A stretch of DNA of 64,000 nucleotides from Sulfurivermis sp040755915 (lineage in GTDB: Bacteria > Pseudomonadota > Gammaproteobacteria > Thiohalomonadales > Thiohalomonadaceae). Below are positions 40,930 through 48,981 of this stretch, one piece after another. A program made the translations under genes and the position numbers. The notes below the pieces were generated by a model. It saw only the letters and a list, made by a program, of their open reading frames with translations. It ran no database searches and was not told the DNA's origin. The DNA lies in the NCBI GenBank assembly GCA_040755915.1, contig JBFLWM010000037.1, positions 1 through 64,000 of the forward strand, in the 5' to 3' direction. Numbering within the stretch: the stretch's first letter is position 1; each line of letters starts with the position of its first letter.

Positions 40930-41979
40930 ATGACCGACATAATTGCGCAGCTGGGCAGCGAGGCCGACTATCTGCTGGGACACCAATGCAAGGGCATCAG
41001 GAAGGAGATGTTGCAGGTGCCGGGTCCGGACTATGTGGATCGGGTGATGGCGCTGAAGGACCGGCCGCCGGCGGTACTGCGCAACATGCAACTGCTGTTC
41101 AATACCGGCCGCCTGGGCGGCACCGGCTATCTGTCCATCCTGCCGGTGGACCAGGGCGTGGAGCACTCGGCCGGTGCCTCTTTCGCGCCAAACCCCATGT
41201 TCTTCGACCCCGACAACATCCCGCGCCTCGCCATCGAGGGAGGCTGCAATGCGGTGGCCTCAACGCTGGGTGTGCTCGGTGCGGTGGCGCGGCGTTATGC
41301 CCACAGGATTCCGTTCCTGGTGAAGATCAACCACAACGAAATGCTTACCTATCCCGCCATGCACGACCAGACGCTGTTCGCCTCGGTGCAGCAGGCCTTC
41401 GATCTGGGCGCGGTGGCGGTGGGGGCGACCATCTATTTCGGTTCGCCCGAGTCGCGTCGCCAGGTAATGGAGATCAGCGAGGCCTTTGCCCTGGCCCATG
41501 AGCTGGGGATGGTGACGGTGCTGTGGGCCTATCTGCGCAACAGCGCCTTCAAGGTGGGCGATACCGACTATCACGAAAGCGCCGACCTCACCGGCCAGGG
41601 CAACCATCTGGCGGTGACCATCAACGCCGACATCGTCAAGCAGAAGCAGGCGGTGAACAACGGTGGCTACAACGCGCTCAAGTTCGGCAAGACCCATCCC
41701 CGGGTCTACGACACGCTGACCACCGATCACCCCATCGATCTGGTGCGCTATCAGGTGGCCAACTGCTATATGGGGCGGGTAGGGATGATCAATTCCGGCG
41801 GCCCCTCGGGCAAGGATGACCTGCATCAGGCGATCCGCACGGCAGTAATCAACAAGCGTGCCGGGGGCATGGGCCTGATCTCCGGCCGCAAGGCCTTCCA
41901 GAAACCGATGCAGGAGGGGGTGGCGCTGCTCAACGCCATTCAGGACGTTTATCTGGCAAGGGAAATCGATATTGCCTGA
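40930..41979 (+). CDS. Class I fructose-bisphosphate aldolase (DhnA/FbaB type)
   Basis: A 349-residue aldolase of the DhnA/archaeal-type class I family, which forms a Schiff base and needs no metal. It shows TGYLSILPVDQGVEHSAGAS, FDPDNIPRLAIEGGCNAVAS and LVKINHNEM. The probable Schiff-base Lys is in YNALKFGKTHPR, with MINSGGPSGKDDLHQAI for phosphate binding. The start MTDIIAQ has AAGGAG upstream. It cleaves or forms fructose-1,6-bisphosphate and works with PEP synthase in gluconeogenesis. Ends at a strong hairpin. Confidence 0.93.
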   Translation: MTDIIAQLGSEADYLLGHQCKGIRKEMLQVPGPDYVDRVMALKDRPPAVLRNMQLLFNTGRLGGTGYLSILPVDQGVEHSAGASFAPNPMFFDPDNIPRLAIEGGCNAVASTLGVLGAVARRYAHRIPFLVKINHNEMLTYPAMHDQTLFASVQQAFDLGAVAVGATIYFGSPESRRQVMEISEAFALAHELGMVTVLWAYLRNSAFKVGDTDYHESADLTGQGNHLAVTINADIVKQKQAVNNGGYNALKFGKTHPRVYDTLTTDHPIDLVRYQVANCYMGRVGMINSGGPSGKDDLHQAIRTAVINKRAGGMGLISGRKAFQKPMQEGVALLNAIQDVYLAREIDIA

Positions 41980-41998
41980 GCGTTCTCGGCCCGAAATG

Positions 41999-42025
41999 CG
42001 AGAGCCCGGCGGGGCCGGGCTCTCG
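41999..42025. terminator. Hairpin between convergent aldolase and HPt genes
   Basis: Perfect 12-bp GC-rich stem (CGAGAGCCCGGC / GCCGGGCTCTCG) with a GGG loop, 20 bp past the aldolase stop. There is no T-run on either side, so it is probably a mRNA-end stabiliser or a weak terminator. Confidence 0.65.
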
Positions 42026-42053
42026 TGAAATCGACGGCAGGGGAGGTGCCTGA

Positions 42054-42389
42054 TCAGGCGCCCTGGCGCATCACCCGATCGATTTCTTCCACGATGCAGG
42101 CCACGCCTGCGGCGGCCTTCGCGGTTTCGCCGCGCTTGAGGCTGGACTCCAGGCTGTCGGCAGCCGCCTTGAGGGCAGGGACACCGCAATAGGTGGCCGA
42201 GCCGTTGAGCTTGTGGACGAGATGCTGCAGCGCCGGGTAGTCACCCGCGGTCAGGGCCGCCTGGATGGCACTGCGCTGCTGGGGGAGTTCCTGCAACAAC
42301 ATGCCGAAGAGCTCGGCTGCCAGTTGGGCGTTGCCGCCGGCGCGTTGCAGGGCCAGGTCCTGGTCGATTACCTTCATTACGGCGTTCAT
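42054..42389 (-). CDS. Stand-alone histidine phosphotransfer (HPt) protein, BarA/GacS-type
   Basis: A 111-residue four-helix HPt domain. The phospho-acceptor His lies in LQHLVHKLNGSATYCGVPAL. The HKLxGSxxYxGVPxL pattern resembles the C-terminal HPt of BarA/GacS more than ArcB or Rcs types. No receiver or kinase domain is attached. The ribosome site is GGAAAGGAGAAAAGGC. It diverges from cysM; in pseudomonads gacS lies next to cysM, so this may be the detached HPt of a split or reduced GacS acting on GacA (18913). Confidence 0.82.
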   Translation of the reverse strand: MNAVMKVIDQDLALQRAGGNAQLAAELFGMLLQELPQQRSAIQAALTAGDYPALQHLVHKLNGSATYCGVPALKAAADSLESSLKRGETAKAAAGVACIVEEIDRVMRQGA

Positions 42390-42509
42390 GCCTTTTCTCC
42401 TTTCCCTAGGATGGTCCTGAGTTCAAGTGTAATGAAATCACCGGAGCTGGCAAGGATTGATTTATAATCCACGGCAAATCAATCCCCTGGCACAGGTTTT
42501 GTAACAAAT

Positions 42510-43403
42510 ATGGACTTCCCGACCCTCGAATCCTTTGTCGGCAACACCCCCCTGGTGCGCCTGCAACGCCTGCCCGGAAATACCTCCAACACCCTGCTGG
42601 TCAAGCTGGAGGGCAACAATCCGGCCGGCTCGGTGAAAGACCGACCGGCCCTGTCAATGATCCAGCGCGCCGAGGCGCGCGGCCAGATCAAGCCCGGCGA
42701 TACCATCATCGAGGCCACCAGCGGCAACACCGGCATCGCCCTGGCCATGGCCGCCGCCATCAAGGGCTACCGGATGGTGCTGATCATGCCGGAGAACATG
42801 AGCCTGGAGCGCCGTGCCGCCATGGCTGCCTATGGCGCCGAACTGGTGCTGGTGTCCAAGGAGGCCAGCATGGAGGGCGCGCGTGACCTGGCCGATCAGA
42901 TGGAGCGCGAAGGCAAGGGTATCGTGCTGAACCAGTTCGGCAACCCGGACAATCCGCAGGCCCACTATGAGGGCACCGGCCCGGAGATCTGGCGCGACAC
43001 CCACGGCAAGGTGACCCACTTCGTCAGCGCCATGGGCACCACCGGCACCATCATGGGCACCTCGCGCTATCTGAAGGAGCAGAACCCTGCGGTGCAGATC
43101 GTCGGCGTGCAGCCGGCGGAAGGCGCCAGCATCCCCGGCATCCGCCGCTGGACACCGGAATACCTGCCCACCATCTTCGAGGCCGCGCGCGTCGATCGCA
43201 CCATCGACATCGGCCAGCAGGCGGCGGAGGAGACCACCCGCGCCCTCGCGGCACGCGAAGGTATCTTCGCCGGCGTCTCCTCGGGCGGTGCCGTCGCCGC
43301 CATGCTGCAGCTGTCGCAGGAAGTGGAAAACGCCGTCATCGTCGGCATCATCTGCGACCGCGGTGACCGTTATCTGTCCACCGGCGTGTTTCCGGCGAAA
43401 TGA
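42510..43403 (+). CDS. cysM: Cysteine synthase B (O-acetylserine sulfhydrylase)
   Basis: A 297-residue PLP enzyme making cysteine from O-acetylserine with sulfide or thiosulfate. Schiff-base Lys 43 is in NNPAGSVKDRPAL; the PLP-phosphate loop is TSGNTGIALAM plus GTTGTIMGTSRYL. Length and EATSGNTG / FAGVSSGGAVAAM blocks match CysM rather than CysK. A TATAAT box lies 42 bp upstream without a good -35. Its stop overlaps the exonuclease start (ATGA). Confidence 0.94.
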   Translation: MDFPTLESFVGNTPLVRLQRLPGNTSNTLLVKLEGNNPAGSVKDRPALSMIQRAEARGQIKPGDTIIEATSGNTGIALAMAAAIKGYRMVLIMPENMSLERRAAMAAYGAELVLVSKEASMEGARDLADQMEREGKGIVLNQFGNPDNPQAHYEGTGPEIWRDTHGKVTHFVSAMGTTGTIMGTSRYLKEQNPAVQIVGVQPAEGASIPGIRRWTPEYLPTIFEAARVDRTIDIGQQAAEETTRALAAREGIFAGVSSGGAVAAMLQLSQEVENAVIVGIICDRGDRYLSTGVFPAK

Positions 43404-44173
43404 CGATGAACGTACTGGTATTCGATATCGAGACGGTACCCGATGTGGCCAGCGGCCGGCGTCTGTACGGCCTGGACGGGCTGGATGATCACGATGTCGC
43501 CAACGTGATGTTCCACAAGCGGCGGCAGGAGACCGGCAACGACTTTCTGCGTCTGCATCTGCAGCGTATCGTCGCCATCTCGGTGGTGCTGCGTTCGCGC
43601 GATGACATCAGGGTGTGGTCGCTGGGCGAGGAGGAGGCCGATGAAAAGGAGATCGTGCAGCGCTTCTTCGACGGCATCGATCGCTTCACGCCGACGCTGG
43701 TGTCGTGGAACGGCAGCGGCTTCGACCTGCCGGTGCTGCATTACCGCGCCCTGCTGCACGGGATTCAGGCGCCGCGCTACTGGGAAACCGGTGACGAGGA
43801 CCAGGGTTTCCGCTGGAACAACTACATCAGCCGCTACCACTATCGCCATACCGACGTGATGGACGTGCTGGCCGGTTACCAGGCGCGCGCCAACGCGCCG
43901 CTGGACGAGATCGCCACCATGCTCGGTTTCCCCGGCAAGATGGGGATGAGCGGCGACAAGGTATGGGATGCGTTTCAGGCCGGCGACCTCGCCGGCATCC
44001 GCAACTACTGCGAAACCGACGTGCTCAACACCTTCCTGGTCTACCTGCGCTTCGAGCTGATGCGCGGCCGCATCAGCTCCGGTGAGTACGACGCCGAATG
44101 CCAGCGCGTGCGCGATTACCTCGCCAAAGAGAACAAGCCGCACTTCGGCGAATTCCTCGCCAACTGGAAGTAG
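43400..44173 (+). CDS. Predicted 3'-5' exonuclease (PolB-exonuclease-like)
   Basis: A 257-residue DnaQ-superfamily nuclease of the type called predicted 3'-5' exonuclease related to the PolB exonuclease domain. Exo I is MNVLVFDIETVPD, Exo II is LVSWNGSGFDLPVL, Exo III is NYCETDVLNTFLVYLRFELM. All acidic metal ligands are present. Translationally coupled to cysM by ATGA. Substrate unknown; family members are thought to act in DNA repair. Confidence 0.87.
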   Translation: MTMNVLVFDIETVPDVASGRRLYGLDGLDDHDVANVMFHKRRQETGNDFLRLHLQRIVAISVVLRSRDDIRVWSLGEEEADEKEIVQRFFDGIDRFTPTLVSWNGSGFDLPVLHYRALLHGIQAPRYWETGDEDQGFRWNNYISRYHYRHTDVMDVLAGYQARANAPLDEIATMLGFPGKMGMSGDKVWDAFQAGDLAGIRNYCETDVLNTFLVYLRFELMRGRISSGEYDAECQRVRDYLAKENKPHFGEFLANWK

Positions 44174-44194
44174 CCCGCACATGATATTTTTACC

Positions 44195-44247
44195 GTAGGA
44201 ACGGCTGTGCCGCGATTCGCGCCCATGCGCGGCAGAGCCGCTCCTGC
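44195..44247. repeat. REP-like palindrome, second copy type
   Basis: Imperfect 19-bp arms (TAGGAACGGCTGTGCCGCG / CGCGGCAGAGCCGCTCCTG) around 13 nt, in the gap between the exonuclease and rlmD. The TAGGAnCGGCT head is a variant of the 38632 repeat family. Confidence 0.6.
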
Positions 44248-44278
44248 CTGACCTTTGTTCAACTGACAGCCGGCCACC

Positions 44279-45613
44279 ATGTCCCGACGTAAACGTAAGC
44301 CCCTGCCCACGACGCCGGTGCGCGTCAGTATCGAAAGCCTCAACCACGAAGGCCGCGGCGTTGGCCGGGTCGACGGCAAGACCGTGTTCATCGCCGGTGC
44401 GCTGCCGGGCGAGGAGGTGGAGTTCACCTACAGCGCCATGCACCGCAATTTCGACGAGGGTGTGGCAGTCAACATCCTCGCCGCCTCACCGGAGCGTGTG
44501 GCACCACGCTGCCCGCACTTCAACGTTTGCGGCGGATGCGCCATGCAGCATCTCGCCCCGGATGCGCAGATCGCCTACAAGCAGAAGGTGTTGCTGGATG
44601 ATTTCAGGCACATCGGCAAGGTACAGCCGCAGGAAGTCCTGCCGCCGCTGCGCGGCCCGCACTGGGGCTACCGGCGCAAGGCGCGCCTTGGCGTCAAGTA
44701 CGTGCCGAAGAAGGGCAAGGTGCTGGTGGGGTTCCGCGAGCGCAGCAGCCCGTTTCTGGCAGAACTGACCCGCTGCGAGGTGCTGCACCCGAGCGTGGGC
44801 GAGCGCATCGAGGCGCTGGGCGCAATGATCGGCACACTGTCGGTGCGCGACAAGATCGCACAGATCGAAGTTGCGGTGGACGACACGCAGACGGCACTGG
44901 CCCTGCGCAATCTCGTCGAACTGAGCGACGAAGACAAGGCCAGGGTCAAGGCCTTCGCCATCGAGCACAACATCCATATCTACCTGCAGCCGGGCGGTGC
45001 CGATTCGCTGCGACCGCTGTGGCCGGAGCAGATCCAGCTGCGTTATGTGCTGGACAACTACGATGTCAGCTTCGGCTTCAAGCCCGGCGACTTCACCCAG
45101 GTGAACACCGACATCAACCGCCAGATGATCGACCGGGCCATCGCAATGCTGGAGCTCACGCCGGAAGACCGCGTGCTCGATCTGTTCTGTGGCCTCGGCA
45201 ATTTCACCCTGCCCCTGGCGCGCCGCTGCCGCGAGGTGGTGGGTGTGGAGGGCGAGGCCAAGCTGGTGGAACGTGCCCGGGCCAATGCGACGGAGAATCA
45301 ACTGGGCAACGTGCAATTCCATGCCGCCGACCTCGCCGGTGATCTGGAACACTCGCCGTGGTGGAAGCAGGGCTTCGACAAGGTGCTGCTCGACCCGCCG
45401 CGCCTCGGCGCACAGGAGACGCTGGCACATATCGCCAGGATGAAGGTGGGACGTATCGTTTATGTTTCCTGCAATCCGGCCACGTTGGCCCGTGATGCCG
45501 GAATACTGGTCAACGAGTATGGCTACCGGCTGGTGCAGGCCGGGGTGATGGACATGTTCCCGCACACGGCGCATGTGGAGTCGATTGCGCTGTTTGTGAG
45601 GGGGAAGAAGTAG
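44279..45613 (+). CDS. rlmD: 23S rRNA (uracil1939-C5)-methyltransferase RlmD
   Basis: A 444-residue Fe-S methyltransferase (RumA). The TRAM domain (about 12-75) reads VRVSIESLNHEGRGVGRVDG; the [4Fe-4S] ligands are in RCPHFNVCGGCAMQH plus a Cys near 165. SAM motif is DRVLDLFCGLGNFTLPLARR; the catalytic Cys lies in YVSCNPATLARD. Length is normal. No SD-strong site, but the MSRRKRKPLP start is typical. Confidence 0.95.
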   Translation: MSRRKRKPLPTTPVRVSIESLNHEGRGVGRVDGKTVFIAGALPGEEVEFTYSAMHRNFDEGVAVNILAASPERVAPRCPHFNVCGGCAMQHLAPDAQIAYKQKVLLDDFRHIGKVQPQEVLPPLRGPHWGYRRKARLGVKYVPKKGKVLVGFRERSSPFLAELTRCEVLHPSVGERIEALGAMIGTLSVRDKIAQIEVAVDDTQTALALRNLVELSDEDKARVKAFAIEHNIHIYLQPGGADSLRPLWPEQIQLRYVLDNYDVSFGFKPGDFTQVNTDINRQMIDRAIAMLELTPEDRVLDLFCGLGNFTLPLARRCREVVGVEGEAKLVERARANATENQLGNVQFHAADLAGDLEHSPWWKQGFDKVLLDPPRLGAQETLAHIARMKVGRIVYVSCNPATLARDAGILVNEYGYRLVQAGVMDMFPHTAHVESIALFVRGKK

Positions 45614-45751
45614 AGGGCAGAGCCTTCTTGAGGCTTCCTCCATCGCGCGTCCCGGCGATACGCTCTTTCAAGCTCGCAGGGGTGGCGAGGCCCTGGTATT
45701 TGAATGTGCTGATGCACTTGCTAATGAGGTGTGCGCTTCGCACGCATGAAC

Positions 45752-45982
45752 TCATGACAGGTATGAATACGAGAATCCTACTGCAAGAATTACAACTATC
45801 CAGAAAACAATTCCGGCATACAGGACGGCGGCGCTATCCGGGTTTGCCGTTTTTGTACCTGTACGGCATAGCAGATAACCCGCCCCTTTTACGCAAGTCT
45901 CTAACACGATTTCGATCATCAGGTATCCGAAAAACCTGATGACCAACCCGGCAACTCCACTCACTATTTCACTGGCAGGCAT
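45752..45982 (-). CDS. Small membrane protein, unknown (76 aa)
   Basis: A 76-residue protein with two membrane helices (IVSGVAGLVIRFFGYLMIEI and AAVLYAGIVFWIVVILAVGF) and a Cys-containing loop ETCVKGAGYLLCRTG. The start overlaps the dus stop by 14 bp, so it is probably translated from the dus message. GC content here is clearly lower than in neighbours, suggesting a different history. No family function known to me. Confidence 0.65.
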   Translation of the reverse strand: MPASEIVSGVAGLVIRFFGYLMIEIVLETCVKGAGYLLCRTGTKTANPDSAAVLYAGIVFWIVVILAVGFSYSYLS

Positions 45983-46961
45983 GTTCGTCTCCAGTGGGGT
46001 GACCTGAAATATGTGCAGGAATGTCGGTTCTTCCTATTATCTCCAAGATATGGCCCAGTTCCCGCAAAGAGCGAATCTGAGCAAACACCTTATCCGCCCC
46101 TGTATGCCCATGCCGCAACATCCCCAGCCACTGCTTGAGACGGGCGCTGAGGCCACGGGTCCCCGGTGCATAGTGTTCCAGCAGCCGCGGCAGCAGGGGA
46201 CGTATCTCGGGCCACTGCATGGCGGCGATCTCCCGGCCTTCCTGCCAGGCGCGGATCTGGCGGGCGAGGTCGGGCTGCATCAGGGCGCCGCGGCCGAGCA
46301 TGATGTCGGTGCAGCCGCTGATCTCATGACAGCGGCGGTAGTCCTCGACACTGTTGATATCGCCGTTGGCGATAACCGGGATGGTGAGTGCGTCATTGAT
46401 GGGGCGCAGCCATTGCCAGCGGACGGGGGCGCGGTAGCCGTCCTCCCGGGTGCGGGCATGGACGGTGAGGAAGTCGGCGCCGGCCTCCTCGATGCCCAGC
46501 GCGATCTCCACAGCGCGATCCGGCGTTTCGTAACCGAGGCGCATCTTGGCCGAGACCGGGATTTCCCCGGGTAATGCACGGCGCACCGCGCTGACGATGT
46601 CATGGATGCGTTCGGGTTCGCGCAGCAGCGCCGCGCCGCCAGCCTTGCGGTTGACGAAGCGGGAGGGGCAGCCGAAGTTGAGATCGATGGCGGTGGCGCC
46701 GAGGTGTGCGGCGCGCCGGGCGCTGACGGCCAGCAGTTCCGGGTCGCTGCCGAGCAGTTGCAGGATCACCGGCGTGCCGCCGGCAGTGCGGCTGCCCTGG
46801 GCCAGTTCGGGAAAGTGCTTGTGATAGATGCGTTCGGGCAGTTCGCCGTCGCTGAGGCGCAGGAACTCGGTGACGCAGGCGTCGTATCCGCCGAGGGCGG
46901 TGAGCAGTCGGCGCATCGGGGCGTCGATGACGCCCTCCATCGGAGCGAGCAGGATGCGCAT
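45969..46961 (-). CDS. dusC: tRNA-dihydrouridine synthase (DusC-like)
   Basis: A 330-residue FMN-dependent TIM-barrel enzyme reducing uridines in tRNA. It starts MRILLAPMEGVIDAPMRRLL; the active-site Cys 98 is in AIDLNFGCPSRFVNRKAGGA. Also VHARTREDGYRAPVRWQWLR, PVIANGDINSVEDYRRC and LGRGALMQPDLARQI. The FxxNRKxGGA and GYRAPVRW features point to DusC (U16) rather than DusA or DusB. Starts 5 bp after the cupin gene, same direction. Confidence 0.93.
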   Translation of the reverse strand: MRILLAPMEGVIDAPMRRLLTALGGYDACVTEFLRLSDGELPERIYHKHFPELAQGSRTAGGTPVILQLLGSDPELLAVSARRAAHLGATAIDLNFGCPSRFVNRKAGGAALLREPERIHDIVSAVRRALPGEIPVSAKMRLGYETPDRAVEIALGIEEAGADFLTVHARTREDGYRAPVRWQWLRPINDALTIPVIANGDINSVEDYRRCHEISGCTDIMLGRGALMQPDLARQIRAWQEGREIAAMQWPEIRPLLPRLLEHYAPGTRGLSARLKQWLGMLRHGHTGADKVFAQIRSLRELGHILEIIGRTDIPAHISGHPTGDEHACQ

Positions 46962-46966
46962 GCGGC

Positions 46967-47332
46967 TCAGAGCAGTTCGGTGTCGTCGTGGCTGTAGGCC
47001 GGTGCGCAGCAGCACAGGATGCGCAGCGGTTCGCCGCCGGTGTTGCGCACGGCGTGCGGTGTGCCGGGCGGGATGCATACCGTGTCGCCGGGGCCGATGA
47101 CGAACTCCTCGCCACCCAGTTGCATCACGCCGTGGCCGGCGCTGATGTGGTACAGCTCCTCGGTCTGCCGATGGCGGTGCAGGGCGGTCGTCTGGCCGGG
47201 GGCGACGATGGCCTCGGCCAGGCTCTGGTTGCGGTTGCCGTGCACGGCCGGGTGCAGCAGTTCACGGATCTCAGAACCGTCTCTGGTTCGATACGGTGCT
47301 ATGGCAGCGTAGTGTGAGCGCATCGGTTTCAT
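46967..47332 (-). CDS. Cupin-domain protein
   Basis: A 121-residue single-cupin (RmlC-like) protein with metal-binding motifs TTALHRHRQTEELYHISAGH (HxH..E) and DTVCIPPGTPHAVRNTGGEP. A C-terminal ILCCCAPAYSHDD is Cys-rich. Substrate unknown; could be an isomerase, dioxygenase or sensor. A start three codons later (MRSHY) is possible. It is five bases upstream of dusC, so probably one transcript. Confidence 0.85.
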   Translation of the reverse strand: MKPMRSHYAAIAPYRTRDGSEIRELLHPAVHGNRNQSLAEAIVAPGQTTALHRHRQTEELYHISAGHGVMQLGGEEFVIGPGDTVCIPPGTPHAVRNTGGEPLRILCCCAPAYSHDDTELL

Positions 47333-47502
47333 CGGTCATGGGGCCGGGGGGCGGATAATCAAGCCGGGGCGGCAACTGCCGGCTGGCTTGGTGTGGGTAG
47401 TCAAGCTCTTCGTTCCGGAAAAACAAGGGAATGCGAGCCCGTCAAGAATACACAAACCGGACCCTATGGCCTACCATGGCGGCATTGTGCAAGGACATGA
47501 CC

Positions 47503-47997
47503 ATGGCGACGGAAATCGAGCGCAAATTCCTGGTGAAGACTGACGGCTGGCGGACGGCGGCCGATGCCGGCACGGCCTACCGCCAGGGCTATCTGGTGGG
47601 GGCGAAGCAGGCTTCGGTGCGTGTGCGCATCGAAGGTGATCACGCACGCCTCAACATCAAGAGCGCCACCCTGGGCGTGACGCGCCAGGAATACGAATAC
47701 GCCATCCCGCTGGCCGATGCTGCTGCCATGCTCGATACGCTGTGCGAAAAGCCGCTCATCGAGAAGGTGCGCCATCATGTGCAATTCGGCGGCCGGGTGT
47801 GGGAGGTGGATGTGTTTGCCGGCGACAATGCGGGGCTGGTGGTGGCCGAAGTGGAGCTGGAGGCAGAGGACGCGCCGTTGCAGTTGCCGCCCTGGGCCGG
47901 GCGCGAGGTGTCGCACGAACCGCGCTATTACAACGTTTGCCTGGTAACACACCCCTACAAGGACTGGACGGCGGATGAACGCGGAACGCTGGATTGA
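47503..47997 (+). CDS. CYTH-domain protein (inorganic triphosphatase-like)
   Basis: A 164-residue CYTH tunnel enzyme. The defining ExExK is at residues 4-8 (MATEIERKFLV), followed by YRQGYLVGAKQASVRVRIEG, LNIKSATLGVTRQEYEYAIP and VWEVDVFAGDNAGLVVAEVE. Known bacterial members hydrolyse inorganic triphosphate or make cAMP from ATP; the compact single-domain form favours triphosphatase. The start has AAGGA upstream. Overlaps the following transpeptidase gene by 23 bp. Confidence 0.9.
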   Translation: MATEIERKFLVKTDGWRTAADAGTAYRQGYLVGAKQASVRVRIEGDHARLNIKSATLGVTRQEYEYAIPLADAAAMLDTLCEKPLIEKVRHHVQFGGRVWEVDVFAGDNAGLVVAEVELEAEDAPLQLPPWAGREVSHEPRYYNVCLVTHPYKDWTADERGTLD

Positions 47998-48475
47998 GAT
48001 CAATCTCGCCGAGCAGCGCCTGCGCCTGTACGAAGGCGACGAGGTCTTGCTGGAGGCGCCGGTATCCACCGCGGCCAACGGGCCCGGCGAGGTGAGCGGC
48101 AGCGGCTGTACGCCGCGCGGCTGGCATGTGGTGCGGGCGCGCATCGGCGCGGACAGCCCGGCCAATACGGTGTTCGTCGGCCGGCGTCCGACCGGCGAAG
48201 TCCTCACCCCGGCGCTGCGCGCTGCGGAACCGCAGCGCGACTGGATTCTGACGCGCATCCTGTGGCTGTCCGGCCTGGAGCGCGGCAGAAACCGTCTCGG
48301 CCAGGTGGACACCATGCGCCGCTATATCTACATCCACGGCACGCCTGACGAGGAGCTGCTCGGTGTACCGGCGTCGCATGGCTGTATCCGCATGCGCAAT
48401 GCCGATATCATGGCTTTGTTCGAGCAGGTGCCTGCCGGCACCCGTGTATTGATTACCGAGGGAGAGAGGGTATGA
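47975..48475 (+). CDS. YkuD-type L,D-transpeptidase without signal peptide
   Basis: A 166-residue catalytic-domain-only YkuD protein. It begins MNAERWIEINLAEQRLRLYE with no signal or anchor. The active site reads YIYIHGTPDEELLGVPASHG followed by CIRMRNADI, with Cys and both His present. Export route is unclear; homologues of this type in gammaproteobacteria are annotated as L,D-transpeptidases. The gene is embedded by overlaps between the CYTH gene (23 bp) and a lipoprotein gene (4 bp). Confidence 0.85.
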   Translation: MNAERWIEINLAEQRLRLYEGDEVLLEAPVSTAANGPGEVSGSGCTPRGWHVVRARIGADSPANTVFVGRRPTGEVLTPALRAAEPQRDWILTRILWLSGLERGRNRLGQVDTMRRYIYIHGTPDEELLGVPASHGCIRMRNADIMALFEQVPAGTRVLITEGERV

Positions 48476-48918
48476 GCAGGATTGGGGTGGTGGCTGCTGC
48501 GCTGGCGGCGCTGACGTTGTCGGGCTGTGTGCTGGAGCCGGTGCGTACCTCCGGTCGTGTGGTGGTGCAGGACGAGAACACGCGCGTCGAGGTGGCCTTC
48601 AACGAGCAGGACCGCCAGCGCATCCGCGAGTATTACGCAGCCCGTCAGCGCCAGCATCCGGGCAACATGCCGCACAAGAACGGCCTGCCGCCGGGACTGG
48701 CCAAGCGTGAGCAGTTGCCGCCGGGCCTGCAGAAGCAGGTGGAGAAGAATGGCACCCTGCCGCCGGGACTGCAAACCCAGGCTTTGCCGCAGGAGCTGGA
48801 GCGTGAGCTGTCACCGGTGCCGCCCGGCTATGTGCGGCTGGAGGTCGGTGCCGATGTGGTGCTGATGGATGGCAAGACCCGCGTCATCGTCGACGTGGTC
48901 AAGGATCTGCCGCTGTAA
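48472..48918 (+). CDS. Lipoprotein with LPPGL repeats
   Basis: A 148-residue predicted lipoprotein: signal MSRIGVVAAALAALTLSGCV with lipobox LSGC. Residues 72-101 contain three LPPGL units (starting at 72, 82 and 96) between charged helices; the C-terminus VRLEVGADVVLMDGKTRVIV resembles RcnB/DUF1236-type beta segments seen in periplasmic proteins. Function unknown. Coupled to the transpeptidase by ATGA, so possibly a cell-envelope partner. Confidence 0.78.
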   Translation: MSRIGVVAAALAALTLSGCVLEPVRTSGRVVVQDENTRVEVAFNEQDRQRIREYYAARQRQHPGNMPHKNGLPPGLAKREQLPPGLQKQVEKNGTLPPGLQTQALPQELERELSPVPPGYVRLEVGADVVLMDGKTRVIVDVVKDLPL

Positions 48919-48981
48919 ATCATCGGGTGTGGCGGCTGCGTGCCGCCACGCTTCCCAGGTTCGATCAATGGAGTTTGCCCC

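Noticed and set aside
42463..42468. TATAAT box upstream of cysM
   Set aside because: Perfect -10 but no acceptable -35 or extended -10 at the right distance, so not listed as a promoter.
48929..48949. GTGGCGGC / GCCGCCAC hairpin before nagZ
   Set aside because: Short stem with no T-run between co-directional genes; likely incidental in GC-rich DNA.
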